Below, piece by piece: positions 22,710 through 34,186 of a stretch of DNA of 64,000 nucleotides (position 1 is its first letter; each line of letters opens with the position of its first letter). The stretch comes from Diogma glabrata (lineage: Eukaryota > Arthropoda > Insecta > Diptera > Cylindrotomidae): positions 201,253,602-201,317,601 of the forward strand of contig OY856188.1 in NCBI GenBank assembly GCA_963693315.1. The letters are read 5' to 3'. Made by a program: the position numbers and the translations under genes. The notes beneath the pieces are model-generated. The model was not told where the DNA came from. It worked only from the letters and a program-made list of their open reading frames with translations, and ran no database searches.

Positions 22710-24284
22710 ATGGTTACTTTTAAAAATTTATTAATTTTGACTATATTTAATTGTATCAATACACAAAAATTGGAAATAAAAAATTTGCATGAAGATCCAA
22801 TTCTGTTAGAAAAAATAAACGAATGTAAAATTCAAACAGGGATCATAAGGGTCATACACCCAATTAATATAACAAACCTAGAAACTACCATAGAATTAAT
22901 TATGAAACATATAGTTGATAAGATAGATAAGAATGAACTTGATTTGTATACAATAGTTAAGGAAAAATGTAAAAGGTTACATAACAACTTACTACAAATA
23001 AAACCACCAAAACGTCTCCGACAACGAAGATGGGATGCATTGGGATCAGGATGGAAATGGTTAGCTGGAAGCCCAGATGCAGACGACTTAAGGTTAATCA
23101 ACGCTACAATGAATGGTCTAATAAATGAAAACAACCAGCAATACCAAGTCAACGAGCAGATCAACAAAAGAATTCAGCTACTAACAAAAACAATAAATGC
23201 AGTCTTAACCAACACATCGATAACCAATAAAATAGTTCTGAGCGAGTTAGAAATTATGACAGCAATTATGCAAATTGAAACCATCGATGCAATTATTGAG
23301 GACATCCAAGATGCAATAGTAAGAACCAAAATAGCACTGCCAAGCAACAAAGTTCTTTCGTTAAAAGAAATCATTGTTCTAAAAAATCTTTTGACTGAAC
23401 AAGGAGTAAATATAACAATTCCAGACGAAGCTTTAAAATTTGTAACACCCAAAATTGCTATATGTGAGGAAACACTATTATACATATTAGAGGTACCAAA
23501 ATTGGAAAATTTTACATCAACAACAATAAGACTTACTCCACTAGTTGTAAATAACAGCATTATCGAAAGTTATCCACAATACCTCATCAAAAACAGACAG
23601 AAACTATACACCACCATCAACTACAACAATTTTGTCCAAAAACATACAGATCTAAAAGAATTTAAGGATGAATGCATAAAACCACTAGTCTTTGGAAATC
23701 AAGGCAGCTGCAAAGTAACATGGGAGATCAACACAGCAATACAATGGATATCTGAGGGTAAAATACTAATAAATAATGGAAAGAACGTCGAAATAGTTAC
23801 TAATTGTGGACCAGATGACAGAAATTTAACAGGAAATTTTTTAATAACAATCAATAATTGTACAGCCACGATAAACAACAAAGAATTTCAAGCTTATGAA
23901 ATTCAAACCGAGAATGAGGAAATCCAGGGAGCACTTCACAGTATTCAAATAGTAAGGAAAATGAAAATTGTTCAGAACATAACAGCAATCGAACAGGATA
24001 CCATTCAAAACAGGAAACTGCTACGACAAGTTTTTTTGAAGCAATATCATCACGAAAATTGGATATGGACACTTTCAGGAGGTTTATCATTATCATCCAT
24101 ATGTGTAATCGTTGTACTATCGTATATGTGCCTGTGTAAATGCTCGATAACAAAAACAGTGCAAAATCCAATTAACCTGGAAAATACCAAAGTAGCATAC
24201 AATGACCTATTAAGGAAAGCCGGCATAGTAACAAAAGTCGAGGACGACTTTTCATCACCCCAGGGAGGAGTTATAATCCCATAG
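22710..24284 (+). CDS. env: env glycoprotein of errantivirus copy 1
   Basis: An intact 524-codon frame for a membrane fusion glycoprotein of the insect errantivirus/baculovirus F-like class. In order: a hydrophobic N-terminal signal of about 19 residues; a basic furin-type site RLRQRR at residues 102-107; directly after it the conserved region that begins WDALGSGWKWLAG and continues to a PDADD segment; several N-x-S/T glycosylation sites; a membrane anchor at about residues 455-478; and a cytoplasmic tail of about 46 residues. The start is the first ATG after the splice acceptor. The stop lies 16 bp inside the 3' LTR, so the gene overlaps the repeat. It differs from the copy 2 protein at only a few residues (N6/K6, E/K near 152, F/V near 440). 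Uninterrupted length suggests recent selection or very recent insertion. Confidence 0.92.
   Translation: MVTFKNLLILTIFNCINTQKLEIKNLHEDPILLEKINECKIQTGIIRVIHPINITNLETTIELIMKHIVDKIDKNELDLYTIVKEKCKRLHNNLLQIKPPKRLRQRRWDALGSGWKWLAGSPDADDLRLINATMNGLINENNQQYQVNEQINKRIQLLTKTINAVLTNTSITNKIVLSELEIMTAIMQIETIDAIIEDIQDAIVRTKIALPSNKVLSLKEIIVLKNLLTEQGVNITIPDEALKFVTPKIAICEETLLYILEVPKLENFTSTTIRLTPLVVNNSIIESYPQYLIKNRQKLYTTINYNNFVQKHTDLKEFKDECIKPLVFGNQGSCKVTWEINTAIQWISEGKILINNGKNVEIVTNCGPDDRNLTGNFLITINNCTATINNKEFQAYEIQTENEEIQGALHSIQIVRKMKIVQNITAIEQDTIQNRKLLRQVFLKQYHHENWIWTLSGGLSLSSICVIVVLSYMCLCKCSITKTVQNPINLENTKVAYNDLLRKAGIVTKVEDDFSSPQGGVIIP
24262..24268 (+). other. Polypurine tract of errantivirus copy 1
   Basis: AGGGAGG directly precedes the 3' LTR. 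This is the expected primer site for plus-strand DNA synthesis. It also encodes part of the env tail. Confidence 0.75.
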
Positions 24285-24589
24285 TATCATCAAGTCATAT
24301 AACAAAACTGCTTTCTCACGAAAAGTGCTATCAATGCAAAATAGCATAACTAGAAATATGATGGAATGTTATCAACCAGACATAACATGTAACAACATGA
24401 TAGAAGAATCAAATATCATAAAACATATTATAATAGAATATGCTGAGTGGTTGTTTTGTACCTTTAGATTTATAAAATTTAGTTTTTATAGTTAGTCTAA
24501 TTTTTAAACTCTGTAATGTAACATGTATTAAATAAATTGTATTAAATAAATCATTTTTTTTAGAATTTGTTTATTCATGAAACATAACT
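24269..24589 (+). repeat. 3' LTR of errantivirus copy 1
   Basis: 321 bp, AGTTAT...ATAACT, identical to the 5' LTR. The env stop codon lies in its first 16 bases. A (TA)n tract starts directly after it. Confidence 0.97.
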
Positions 24590-24813
<224 letters not shown>

Positions 24814-24814
<1 letters not shown>

Positions 24815-25513
24815 TCGTCGCTTTAATAATGAAATAACGTATGCCATATATACGTTGTTATTATATAATGGGTGCGCTGCATTCCCCATAAGGATGTCTA
24901 TAAAGTGGCATTTTAACATTTTCCAATTTTTTTATAACTGGGGGTGAAAATTAATATATTGTTAATTAACGTACATGCAAATTTGAATTTGGTTAAATAT
25001 TGAAACAGCGTAAATGCATGTACGATATTTCAATTCCTACAGAATAAAAACTTGGGTAAAATCAGTGTCGTATACTTAACATACATTACGATCGCCACAC
25101 GAAATGGTAAATCTAAAATATTGTATAAGCATCATACATTACTACATGATATGCCGGTTCATATAAATAAAAAATTGTAAAAATTTAATGCGTTAGTTCA
25201 ATAATAATTAGTTTTAGACTTAATCGTACTTCCATGCAAAATGAAATAACGTATATGAAATATGAAATAACGTATAAGGTACCTGATTGACTTTTCACCT
25301 CTTTTTAGGTAGAAAAGCCAGCAGGTACCAATGTGAAATTTTAATATGCTGTGGAAAAATTAGTCAAGATTAATTGGTAGAAATTTTTTTCCAATATCTT
25401 TATTCATTCAGTAGTGCTGCCGAGTTTACGAAAATCAGAAAATCGAAAAATCTTTAAACCCAATTATCTCGAAACTACACTTTTGCGAATACGTTGTTTC
25501 ATTATTAAAGCGA

Positions 25514-25518
<5 letters not shown>
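24814..25518. mobile_element. Non-autonomous DNA element E3 with 29-bp inverted ends
   Basis: The left end ATCGTCGCTTTAATAATGAA (from 24814) and the inverted right end finishing TTCATTATTAAAGCGACGAT (to 25517) match over about 29 bp with one difference. Both ends abut (TA)n. The ~700-bp interior has only short frames and no transposase. The sequence AATGAAATAACGTAT of the left end recurs internally near 25240-25275. This is a MITE-like element; its family is unknown. Confidence 0.85.
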
Positions 25519-25593
<75 letters not shown>

Positions 25594-25616
25594 CAGACAT
25601 ATATATATATATATTA
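25516..25616. repeat. (TA)n microsatellite
   Basis: About 100 bp of TA repeats with a short TATACAGACAT interruption near 25589-25600. Confidence 0.95.
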
Positions 25617-26795
<1,179 letters not shown>

Positions 26796-26901
26796 ATTTA
26801 TGGGCAGAAATTGTAGCTTATTGTTCATTTAAAATTCAAAATGGCAGAATCAATGTGGCGACTACAGGCTTACGGCTGCCATTTGGCTGCCAACACAAAT
26901 T

Positions 26902-27822
26902 TAAAATATCAACAGATGCATTCTTGGGCTTAGAATGTTGGTAATTCTAAGTAGTTTCAAATTCCGAGTGGTTTTCAATTTTTTATCAAAAATATGGAAA
27001 ATGACGCTTTTGCCTGCGAAATTTCGACTAAAAATTCGTTTTTTTACACACATATTTTGATGTGCTTCAAATTTTTATAGTGGAAGAGAAAATAAATCAA
27101 AAAGTTTTGTAAAAGAAATTTTTTTTTGTCGCGAGTGGTTCTCGCTTTATAGCGAGGGTAGTTTTTGAAAATTTCGGGTTTCATATATTTTCAATTTAAT
27201 GTATCTCAAGCACTAATTTTTAAAACTTATTATATTTTGTTTTAAAGGTTAAAATGACTTCTTTTTATTAAAAATAATTGCAGTTATAATTTTTGATAAT
27301 TTACTATAAAAAATTTAAAATAATAGGGGTTGGAAGGGTTGATATACCCGTTTATTTTGAATTTTCATGTTTTTCTTGATTTCATAATTTTATTATTGTT
27401 CTACATAATACCAAAGAATTGGATTTCGGCGATATTTTTTGAAAATTATAGAAATTATTTTTAAAAAAAATCGACTTATCCAAACGATTTATACCAAAAG
27501 ATCGACGACCTTTTATCGACTTATACCAAAAGATTTATTAAAAAAATTCTATAATTTCTAAAAAACATCTCCAAAGTTTAATTTTCCGGATTTTCCGGAT
27601 AGAAAATTAATGAAGATTCAAAATTATGGAAGAAAATATAAAAACAGTGCGGATATCAACTTGCCAACCCTTATTATCTGTTTATTTTTTAAATTTTATA
27701 TTTTTATATTTACAAGTCGCCATTGTGAAAAAAAAAAATTAAACACCACTCGGAATTTGATACATACTACTTAAAATTACCAATACTCTAATCCCAAGAA
27801 CGCATTTCTTGATATTTACTTC
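26902..27822. mobile_element. Palindromic DNA element with ~85-bp inverted ends
   Basis: The left arm (about 26902-26995) contains TTCTTGGG, TTGGTAATTCTAAGTAGT and CAAATTCCGAGTGGT. The right arm (about 27725-27822) contains the same blocks inverted, with small differences and a few inserted bases. The interior has no transposase frame. The right end runs into repeat family R near 27815, so the outer border is uncertain. It looks like a foldback/MITE-type element. Confidence 0.7.
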
Positions 27823-29340
27823 GGTCTGAAAGATCCTAAGTATTACATTCATGAGCTCAAAGTGAAATTCTTACCCCCACTTTTTTTGGCATTTCTCGAC
27901 GTTTTAGGACCTACTGATTCTAAAAGAGCAAAAAAAAACGTGTGGCTGTCTGTAGGACAGCCGGCCGGCCGTCCGTCATTACCTACGCTGCAGGGAAAAC
28001 GGCTGGAGGAATTTCAAAAATTTTTTTTCTAAAAATAGGTATTCACAAGGGACAGGTCCGAAAGGACGCTGTGTTCGATAACTGTACCGGAAGTGTGTCA
28101 AAAAAAATCATTATGTGTGTCAAAAATAGCAAATTTTCATATTTTTGGCTTAAAAAACGTTTATTTTAAGTGATTACGAGTAGGAACATTAAATTTGTAG
28201 AAATCTTGATGGTCGAGATTGGTATGTGAGATCAAAATCTAGATTATTGCATTATAAGTTTGTCAAAAAAATGTTGTCAAGCGTGTCAAAAGAAAGATTT
28301 TTATTTATTTTTTACCTAATTTTTGGAAAAAAAATAAAATTAATTGTTTGTTTTAAATGAAATTTTATTATTATTATTGAGAATTATGGCATTATAAGTT
28401 TGTCAAAAAAATGTTGTCAAGTGTGTCAAAAGAAAGATTTTTATTTATTTTTTTAGCCAATTTTTTGGAAAAAAATAAAACTGTTTGAAATGAAATTTTA
28501 TTATTATTATTGAGAATTATGGCATTATAAGTTTGTCAAAAAATGTTGTCAAGTGTGTCAAAAGATTTTTATTTAGTTTTTTACCCAATTTTTGGAAAAA
28601 AATAAAATTGTTTGTTTGAAATGAAATTTTATTATTATTATTGAGAATTATGGCATTATAAGTTTGTCAAAAAATGTTGTCAAGTGTGTCAAAAGAAAGG
28701 TTTTTATTTATTTTGTACCCAATTTTTTTAGAAAAAAATAAAATTAATAGTTTGTATGACATGAACATTTATTATTATTATAGAGAATTAGGGCATTATA
28801 AGTTTGTCAAAAAAATAATGTCAAGTGTGTCAAAAAATGATTTCATTTATTTTTTTAGTCAATTTTTTGGAAAAAAAATGTAGCTGTTTTTTTTACGTAT
28901 ATGTAATTGCAAATGAAATTGGACATGGAAATTTTTGAATTTGTTATAGTTTTTGAAATATTTTTGGAATTTTGAAAAAAGTTTGTATTTTAGATTTTGC
29001 AATAATTTTTTTGCAATAGTTTTAGAATTTTGGAAAAAGTTTTAATTTTTGATTTTGTAAGAATTTTTGGAATATTTTTAGAATTTTGAAAAATTTTAAA
29101 TTTTTGATTTTATTATAATTTTTGGAATTTTGAAAAAAATTTCAATTTTTGATTTTGTAATAATTTTTGCAATATTTTTAGAATTTTGGAAAAAGTTTGA
29201 ATTTTTAAGAATTTTTGAAATATTATTGGAATTTAGAAAAAATTTAAATATTTGATTTTATTCTAATTTTTGGAATATTTTTGGAATTTTGAAAAAGTTT
29301 GATTTTATTTAATTTAACAATATTTTTGGAATTTTGATTA
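27815..29340 (+). repeat. Dispersed repeat family R, copy 2, with internal tandem array
   Basis: Homologous to 6950-7770 in inverted orientation. It starts near CCTAAGTATTACATTC (27837) and includes CCGGCCGGCC, CTGTACCGGAAGTGTGTC, the tandem array at 28249-28890, and then degenerate TTTTTGGAATATTTTTGGAA units to about 29340. There is no coding domain. It ends shortly before the truncated LTR element at 29482. Confidence 0.75.
28249..28890 (+). repeat. Tandem array of five 131-140 bp units
   Basis: Units start with GCATTATAAGTTTGTCAAAA at 28249, 28389, 28522, 28653 and 28793. Each continues with TGTTGTCAAGTGTGTCAAAA and an (ATT)n-like stretch ending GAGAATTATG. The related family R copy at 6950-7770 has only one unit, so the array arose within this copy. 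Confidence 0.9.
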
Positions 29341-29481
29341 TAATTTTTCGGCAACGTATTGATGTTTCGTGTTAATTTTGTAATAAATGTTTAAACAGAG
29401 ATAAAAAATACTTGTACTTTAACAAAGGGTTATGTTTGATATACATCGCTGCCCAAAACTAAAAACCATGTCCTCATAAAA

Positions 29482-29527
29482 GTATTGAGAGTAAGGCCAA
29501 TTCGAAGTAAGGTTGGAAAAACGTAAC
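29482..29527 (+). repeat. 5' LTR remnant of the SAP-Gag Ty3/gypsy element
   Basis: The stretch from ATTGAGAGTAAGGCC to GGAAAAACGTAACA matches the end of the 3' LTR at 36214 with one substitution. The preceding ~620 bp of the LTR are absent, so the element is 5'-truncated or was joined to other DNA here. The following TTGGTGATATCGGC could be a primer site; it is only partly like the tRNA-Trp type. Confidence 0.8.
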
Positions 29528-29561
29528 ATTGGTGATATCGGCGGACTAGTTAGTTGTTAAT

Positions 29562-30862
29562 AATGGTTTCATTAAGTGATTTGAAGGTTCTTGAGTTTAA
29601 GAAAGAACTAGAACAACGGGGATTGTCAACAAGTGGAAACAAAACTGAATTAACGCTACGGTTTCGAGAAGCAATGGAAGCCAGTGGAATAGTTGTGGAT
29701 AGTTTTAGAAAAGTTAGAAAAGTTTTGTTGCGGAAACAACAACTTCATTGCCACCTGAAAATTATGATTTTACGCAGTTAATGGCTATGATGCAACAAAT
29801 GAGTTTGAACATCAGTCAACAGATAAATTTGAATTTTAATCAAAAACTGGATGTTGTAAACGCTAATATGGTTGCCAATAAAGACTCAAAGAGCTCAATC
29901 AAAAATTTGATCAACAAAGCAGCAACATCAATCAACAAATGGCTGCTCCCAAAGAAGAAATAACTACAACATTGGCTGAAAATAAAAATGAAATAAACCA
30001 GCAAATAAATGAGTTGAATATTAGCATAAATCAACACTTGGACGAGAAACTTCTACAAATGTCAACGGCATTCGATGTTAAAGTCGAGAAAATTCAAACA
30101 GAAATGCAGGAATTTGAGCGTGATTTGAATAAGGTCGTAACTAAAGTTGACGATTTTGAGAAGAGGTTACAAGATGTTGAAACAGTTAAGGGTTCTTCAC
30201 ATGTGGTACACCAAGTAGCAAATATTAAACTAAAGCCACCATCGTATGACGGTACGACATCTTTCGGCATCTTCAAGTTTCAGTTTGAGACCGCAGCTGA
30301 TCAGAATGTTAGGAACGCTGAAAATCGTCTTGCTGCATTGATAGTTGCGCTTAAAGGTGAAGCAGCTGAAGCACTACAGGCAGTACCAGAAAATGACCGG
30401 AAAAGTTATGCTGAAGTGATGAATGCATTGGAGCGTAAATATGGCAGCGACCATAAAAAGGAGTTATACAGAATCGAGTTAAAAGGTCGCTTGCAACGGA
30501 ACGGAGAAAGCTTACAAGACTATTCCTCAGCAGTGGAGAGGCTTGTACATTTGGCACACTTGAACACTCCACCATATTTTATGGAGAAAATGAAGATCGA
30601 GGCGTTTACTGATGGCATTCGTGATCCAGAAACACGAAATGCAGTAATGTTGTCACCAAAAGCAACATTCGCAGAAACTATTGCTTATGCCTTAACAAAT
30701 GAAACTGCACAAGCAATTATAGAACCATCGATTTAAAATACGGCGGGTAGAGTTGGCTGATGACAACGGTTATAAACCAAGACTACGAGAGAGTGTCAGA
30801 AGTGATAGAACTCGATGCTGGTTATGTGGCAAGTTGGGTCATATTTTGAGGGAATGCAGAGA
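29562..30862 (+). pseudogene. gag: gag of the Ty3/gypsy element, with SAP-like domain
   Basis: Encodes the particle-forming Gag, now split over at least three frames. The ATG at 29562 starts a SAP-type motif: LKVLEFKKELEQRGLSTSG followed by KTELTLRF. This resembles a DNA/chromatin-binding helix-extension-helix. Next come a Gln/Asn-rich and coiled-coil region (about 29750-30190), then a capsid-like domain (about 30220-30736, with PPSYDGT, KYGSDHKKELYRIEL and DYSSAVERL). A zinc knuckle, CWLCGKLGHILREC, lies at about 30819-30862 out of frame after a stop at 30734. Frame changes occur near 29740 and 29930, and between 30700 and 30760. The order SAP, coiled coil, capsid, CCHC is clear; the gene is not functional as written. 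Confidence 0.85.
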
Positions 30863-31048
30863 TGTGAGAAGGAAACGAGCAAGATCAGCATCGCCTATGC
30901 AGCGACGTCAAGCAGAATAACGGGTGCAGCAAGCTAAGGAAAACGATGGAGCAGCACCGCATCAGTTAAACTAAAACGAGTCAGCCTAAAGGGGCGTAAA
31001 CTGGCTCCCACAACCGATTGCCCCATAACCTTCATCCATGTTTCGAGA

Positions 31049-33203
31049 TTGACTAGGGGAGGTGACAGCCTTACTGTTAGGACTAATATTGATGGAAGGA
31101 GTTGTGTCATCACGTTAGATACGGGAGCAACAAATACAATTGTCCACACTGATGCTGTGAAAGGGAAACTAAAACCAGCAGGAAGATACCGAATGCAGAT
31201 AGCTACTGGCGAAAGTGCAAGTATTAAAGGAAAGAAAGTGGTCAACTTTGAAATCGGGAATACTCACTTTCAACATGAAGTGGTTGTAGCTGACATTGTG
31301 GATGAAGTCATCCTGGGAATGGACTTCATGAGGCCAAATGGATTCGTTATTGATGCTGGCAAAGGATTACTTACGTACGGAATTGTTGAGTTGCCACTTC
31401 AATTAAATGGTGAAGATTCAAATTGTGTTCGTCGAATAATATTGGATCACAGAGAAAAGCTGCCACCCCAATCAGAAACAATCATTTGGGGAAAATTGGA
31501 AGGAGGTTCTGGGTCACCCAGGTTGTGTGTTGTGGAAGCCAACAAAGAACAACATCAAAATTGTGAAGAAGTTGTTATAGGAAAAACCTTAGTTAGATCA
31601 GATGCAGATTACAAAATACCAGTTAGGGTTTTAAATCGGTCATATACGCAGAAAACAATTAAGAAGGGATCAATCATAGGGCAATGTGAAGAGGTAACTA
31701 AAATAATAAAGTGCGAGCAGAAAAACATCAATAGCTCGGTCAACACAAAACAACAAAAGGCAGAAATGGAACAACTTGTGCAAAAATGGACAGAAGGGCT
31801 TTCAGAAGAGCAGAAGGAAGCACTACGTCAATTGTTAGAACGACACAAGCATGTATTCTGCAGTTCACCTGAAGGAAATGGCAGAACCAATATGGTGAAA
31901 CATCGTATTGACACCGGAGCAGAAAAGCCAATTCGTCAAGCACCACGGAGATTGCCATTAGCTAAAAGAGAGGAAGCTGATAAAATGGTGAGGGATATGA
32001 AAGAAGCTGGTGTAATCCAGCCTTTGGACAGTCCCTGGAGCTCACCTGTGGTGTTAGTTGGCAAGAAAGACGGGAGCTTGAGATTTTGTGTTGACTACAG
32101 GAAATTAAATACAGTCACTAAAAAGGATAGCTACCCATTGCCTAGGATTGATGATATATTAGATACATTATTGGGTTCAAGATTGTTTTCAACACTGGAT
32201 CTGCAGAGTTACTGGCAGGTGGAAGTTGCGGAGGAAGATTGGGAGAAAACGACGTTCAGTGTAGGTAATGGACTATGGCAATTTAATGTCATGCCATTTG
32301 GGTTATGCAACGCTCCCGCAACTTTCGAGAGATTAATGGAACGGGTACTTAAAGGCTTGCACTGGAAAACATGCCTTGTATATTTGGATGACATAATCGT
32401 CATGGGCAAAGACTTTGATGACCACTTGAGGAACTTGGCGGAGGTACTGGAAAGGTTGCAAGCAGCTGGTTTAAAGTTAAGCCCCAAAAAGAGTTCACTT
32501 TTCAAGGAAGAAGTAAAATATTTGGGACACAGGGTTACGGCAAAGGGAATTCATACGGATTCTGAGAAGATTTCAGCAGTTATGAACTGGCCAAGACCAA
32601 AGAACCTACATGAACTACGAAGCTTCCTTAGATTGTGCACATATTACAGACGGTTTGTGCCAGGATTCGCCAACGTTGCCAAAAGTCTGCATGAGTTAAC
32701 CAGAAAAGATAAGGCATTTGAATGGAATCAACCTCAAGAACAAGCATTTGTGGAGCTCCGAAGGAGCATTTGGTATCCTATACCAAATGTTCAGTTTATT
32801 TTGGATACTGATGCCAGTAATGAAGGTATAGGAGGAGTATTGTCGCAGAAAATAGATGGTCGGGAAAAAGTGATAGCTTATTTCTCCAAAATGCTATCCA
32901 AGCCGGAGCGGAATTATTGCGTAACTCGAAAGGAATTATTGGCTATTGTGGAATGCGTCAAACATTTCCATAAATACTTGTATGGTCAGAAATTTCATCT
33001 CAGAACTGACCATGGTGCGTTAAGATGGCTACTCCAGTTCAAAAATCCAGAGGGACAAGTAGCACGTTGGATCGAACGGTTGTAGGCGTACGATTTGGAC
33101 AAGGTACTGCACATGGGAACGCTGATGCATTATCGAGACGACCCTGTGAAGTAGAATGCAAGCATTGCAGTCCCCAAGAAAGTAAGGAGAACATCATTGA
33201 TGT
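31049..33203 (+). pseudogene. pol: Protease-RT-RNase H part of pol, Ty3/gypsy element
   Basis: An open frame runs 31049-33085 (678 codons). A protease domain has LDTGATNTIVH (D24) and VILGMDFM. The reverse transcriptase has PWSSPVVLVGKKDGSLRF, a VDYRKLN block and the catalytic YLDD at residues 445-448. RNase H has LDTDASNEG (D588), RKELLAIVE and the RTDHGALRWL block. A stop at 33083-33085 ends the frame; the HGNADALSRRPCEVECKHC segment continues in another frame to about 33203. There the sequence is cut by the LINE insertion, and the same polyprotein resumes with integrase after 34187. The gene would perform reverse transcription of the element; it is dead because of the stop, the insertion and the downstream shifts. 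Confidence 0.9.
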
Positions 33204-33209
33204 ACGATT

Positions 33210-34180
33210 TTTTTTTTTATTGCAAGATAGGCATGTTTAGTGTTAATATAATTAATTATATATTAACGTCTCTGAATATCCGAAGAGACCATGCCAACTA
33301 CGGATTAGAATCGATTGAGAATAAAGTTTCTTTGAGAAATTTATGAACGGCGACTTTGAACTTTTGCGAATTAAAGTTATCAGGGAAAACCCACGAAGGT
33401 AACGAATTCCAGAGATGAGAGACTCTGTTGAAAAAGTCGCGCTGGAAGGCTACAGTTCTGCATCTAATTATTTGAACCGTAAAAGGATGGGCCGCTACAG
33501 ATGCTCTGGTATGACACGATAGGTTTGCAGACTTAGGTAAAATCGATTTGATTTCTTCAGAAGCCCGTTCATCCATGATATATTTGTAGAAAATCGTCAA
33601 ATCAGCAACATTTCTTCTATGCTGCAAGGAATCAAGGTCATTAGTAAGATTTGAGTTACCAATTAATTTAACTGCTCTTCGCTGTACAGAATCAAGATAC
33701 TTCAAACTACATAAGTATGCTCCACCCCATATATGAGAAGAATATTCCATGCAGGGACGTATAAAAGATTTGTAAATTAAAAGAAGCTGTTCACTATTGA
33801 AAAACTTATGACATCGTCCTAAAAACCCCAGTTTTTGAACAGCGCTCTTCGCTAGGCTAAAAATATGGGAATTCCATTTCATATTATTTTCAATCTCAAC
33901 TCCTAGAAGTTTCATGGACTCTTTCTCCATCAGATCATTGGAATCAAACTTCAATGGAAAAGGGTTAGGTGTTGACAATCTTGAAAAATGGCAAACTTGT
34001 GTTTTGAACGTATTGAATTCAACACTGTTAGCAATACCCCAATCAAAAATAGTTTTAAGATCAACGTTTAATGAATCTATCAAATTTGATCTACAGTTAT
34101 TAAGCTTTAAAGGTGAATATAATCTAGGTGCAGCATGAGATGCATGAAGAGTGCTATCGTCAGCAAAACTATGGATAGGA
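33210..34180 (-). mobile_element. 5'-truncated LINE inserted antisense into the pol of the Ty3/gypsy element
   Basis: A 971-bp insertion flanked by the direct repeat ACGATT (33204-33209 and 34181-34186), a target-site duplication. A T run at 33208-33219 is the LINE poly(A) tail on the minus strand. The 5' end is truncated just upstream of the RT catalytic motif. After its removal the RNase H and integrase parts of the host element would be adjacent. Confidence 0.9.
33298..34179 (-). pseudogene. LINE reverse transcriptase C-terminal fragment (jockey/CR1-like)
   Basis: The open minus-strand frame starts at the truncation with the RT active-site segment IHSFADDSTLHA (FADD near 34156-34167). It runs to a stop at 33298 without an ATG of its own; the frame is open over about 294 codons. 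Later blocks fit the thumb and C-terminal part of LINE ORF2 proteins: KLLGVEI, YKSFIRPCMEYSSHIWGG, LDSVQRRAVKLIG and FFNRVSHLWNSLPSWVF. The upstream endonuclease and most of the RT are missing. A related, more decayed fragment lies at 56088-56638. The frame has no internal stop, so the insertion is not very old. Confidence 0.9.
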
Positions 34181-34186
34181 ACGATT

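Noticed and set aside
22832..24171. Minus-strand frames of 60-128 codons opposite env, and their twins at 44225-45564
   Set aside because: They are antisense shadows of the env gene, conserved only because env is conserved between the copies.
28249..28890. Possible CRISPR-like array
   Set aside because: The units are 131-140 bp and fully repetitive, without short repeats separated by unique spacers; it is a eukaryotic tandem repeat.
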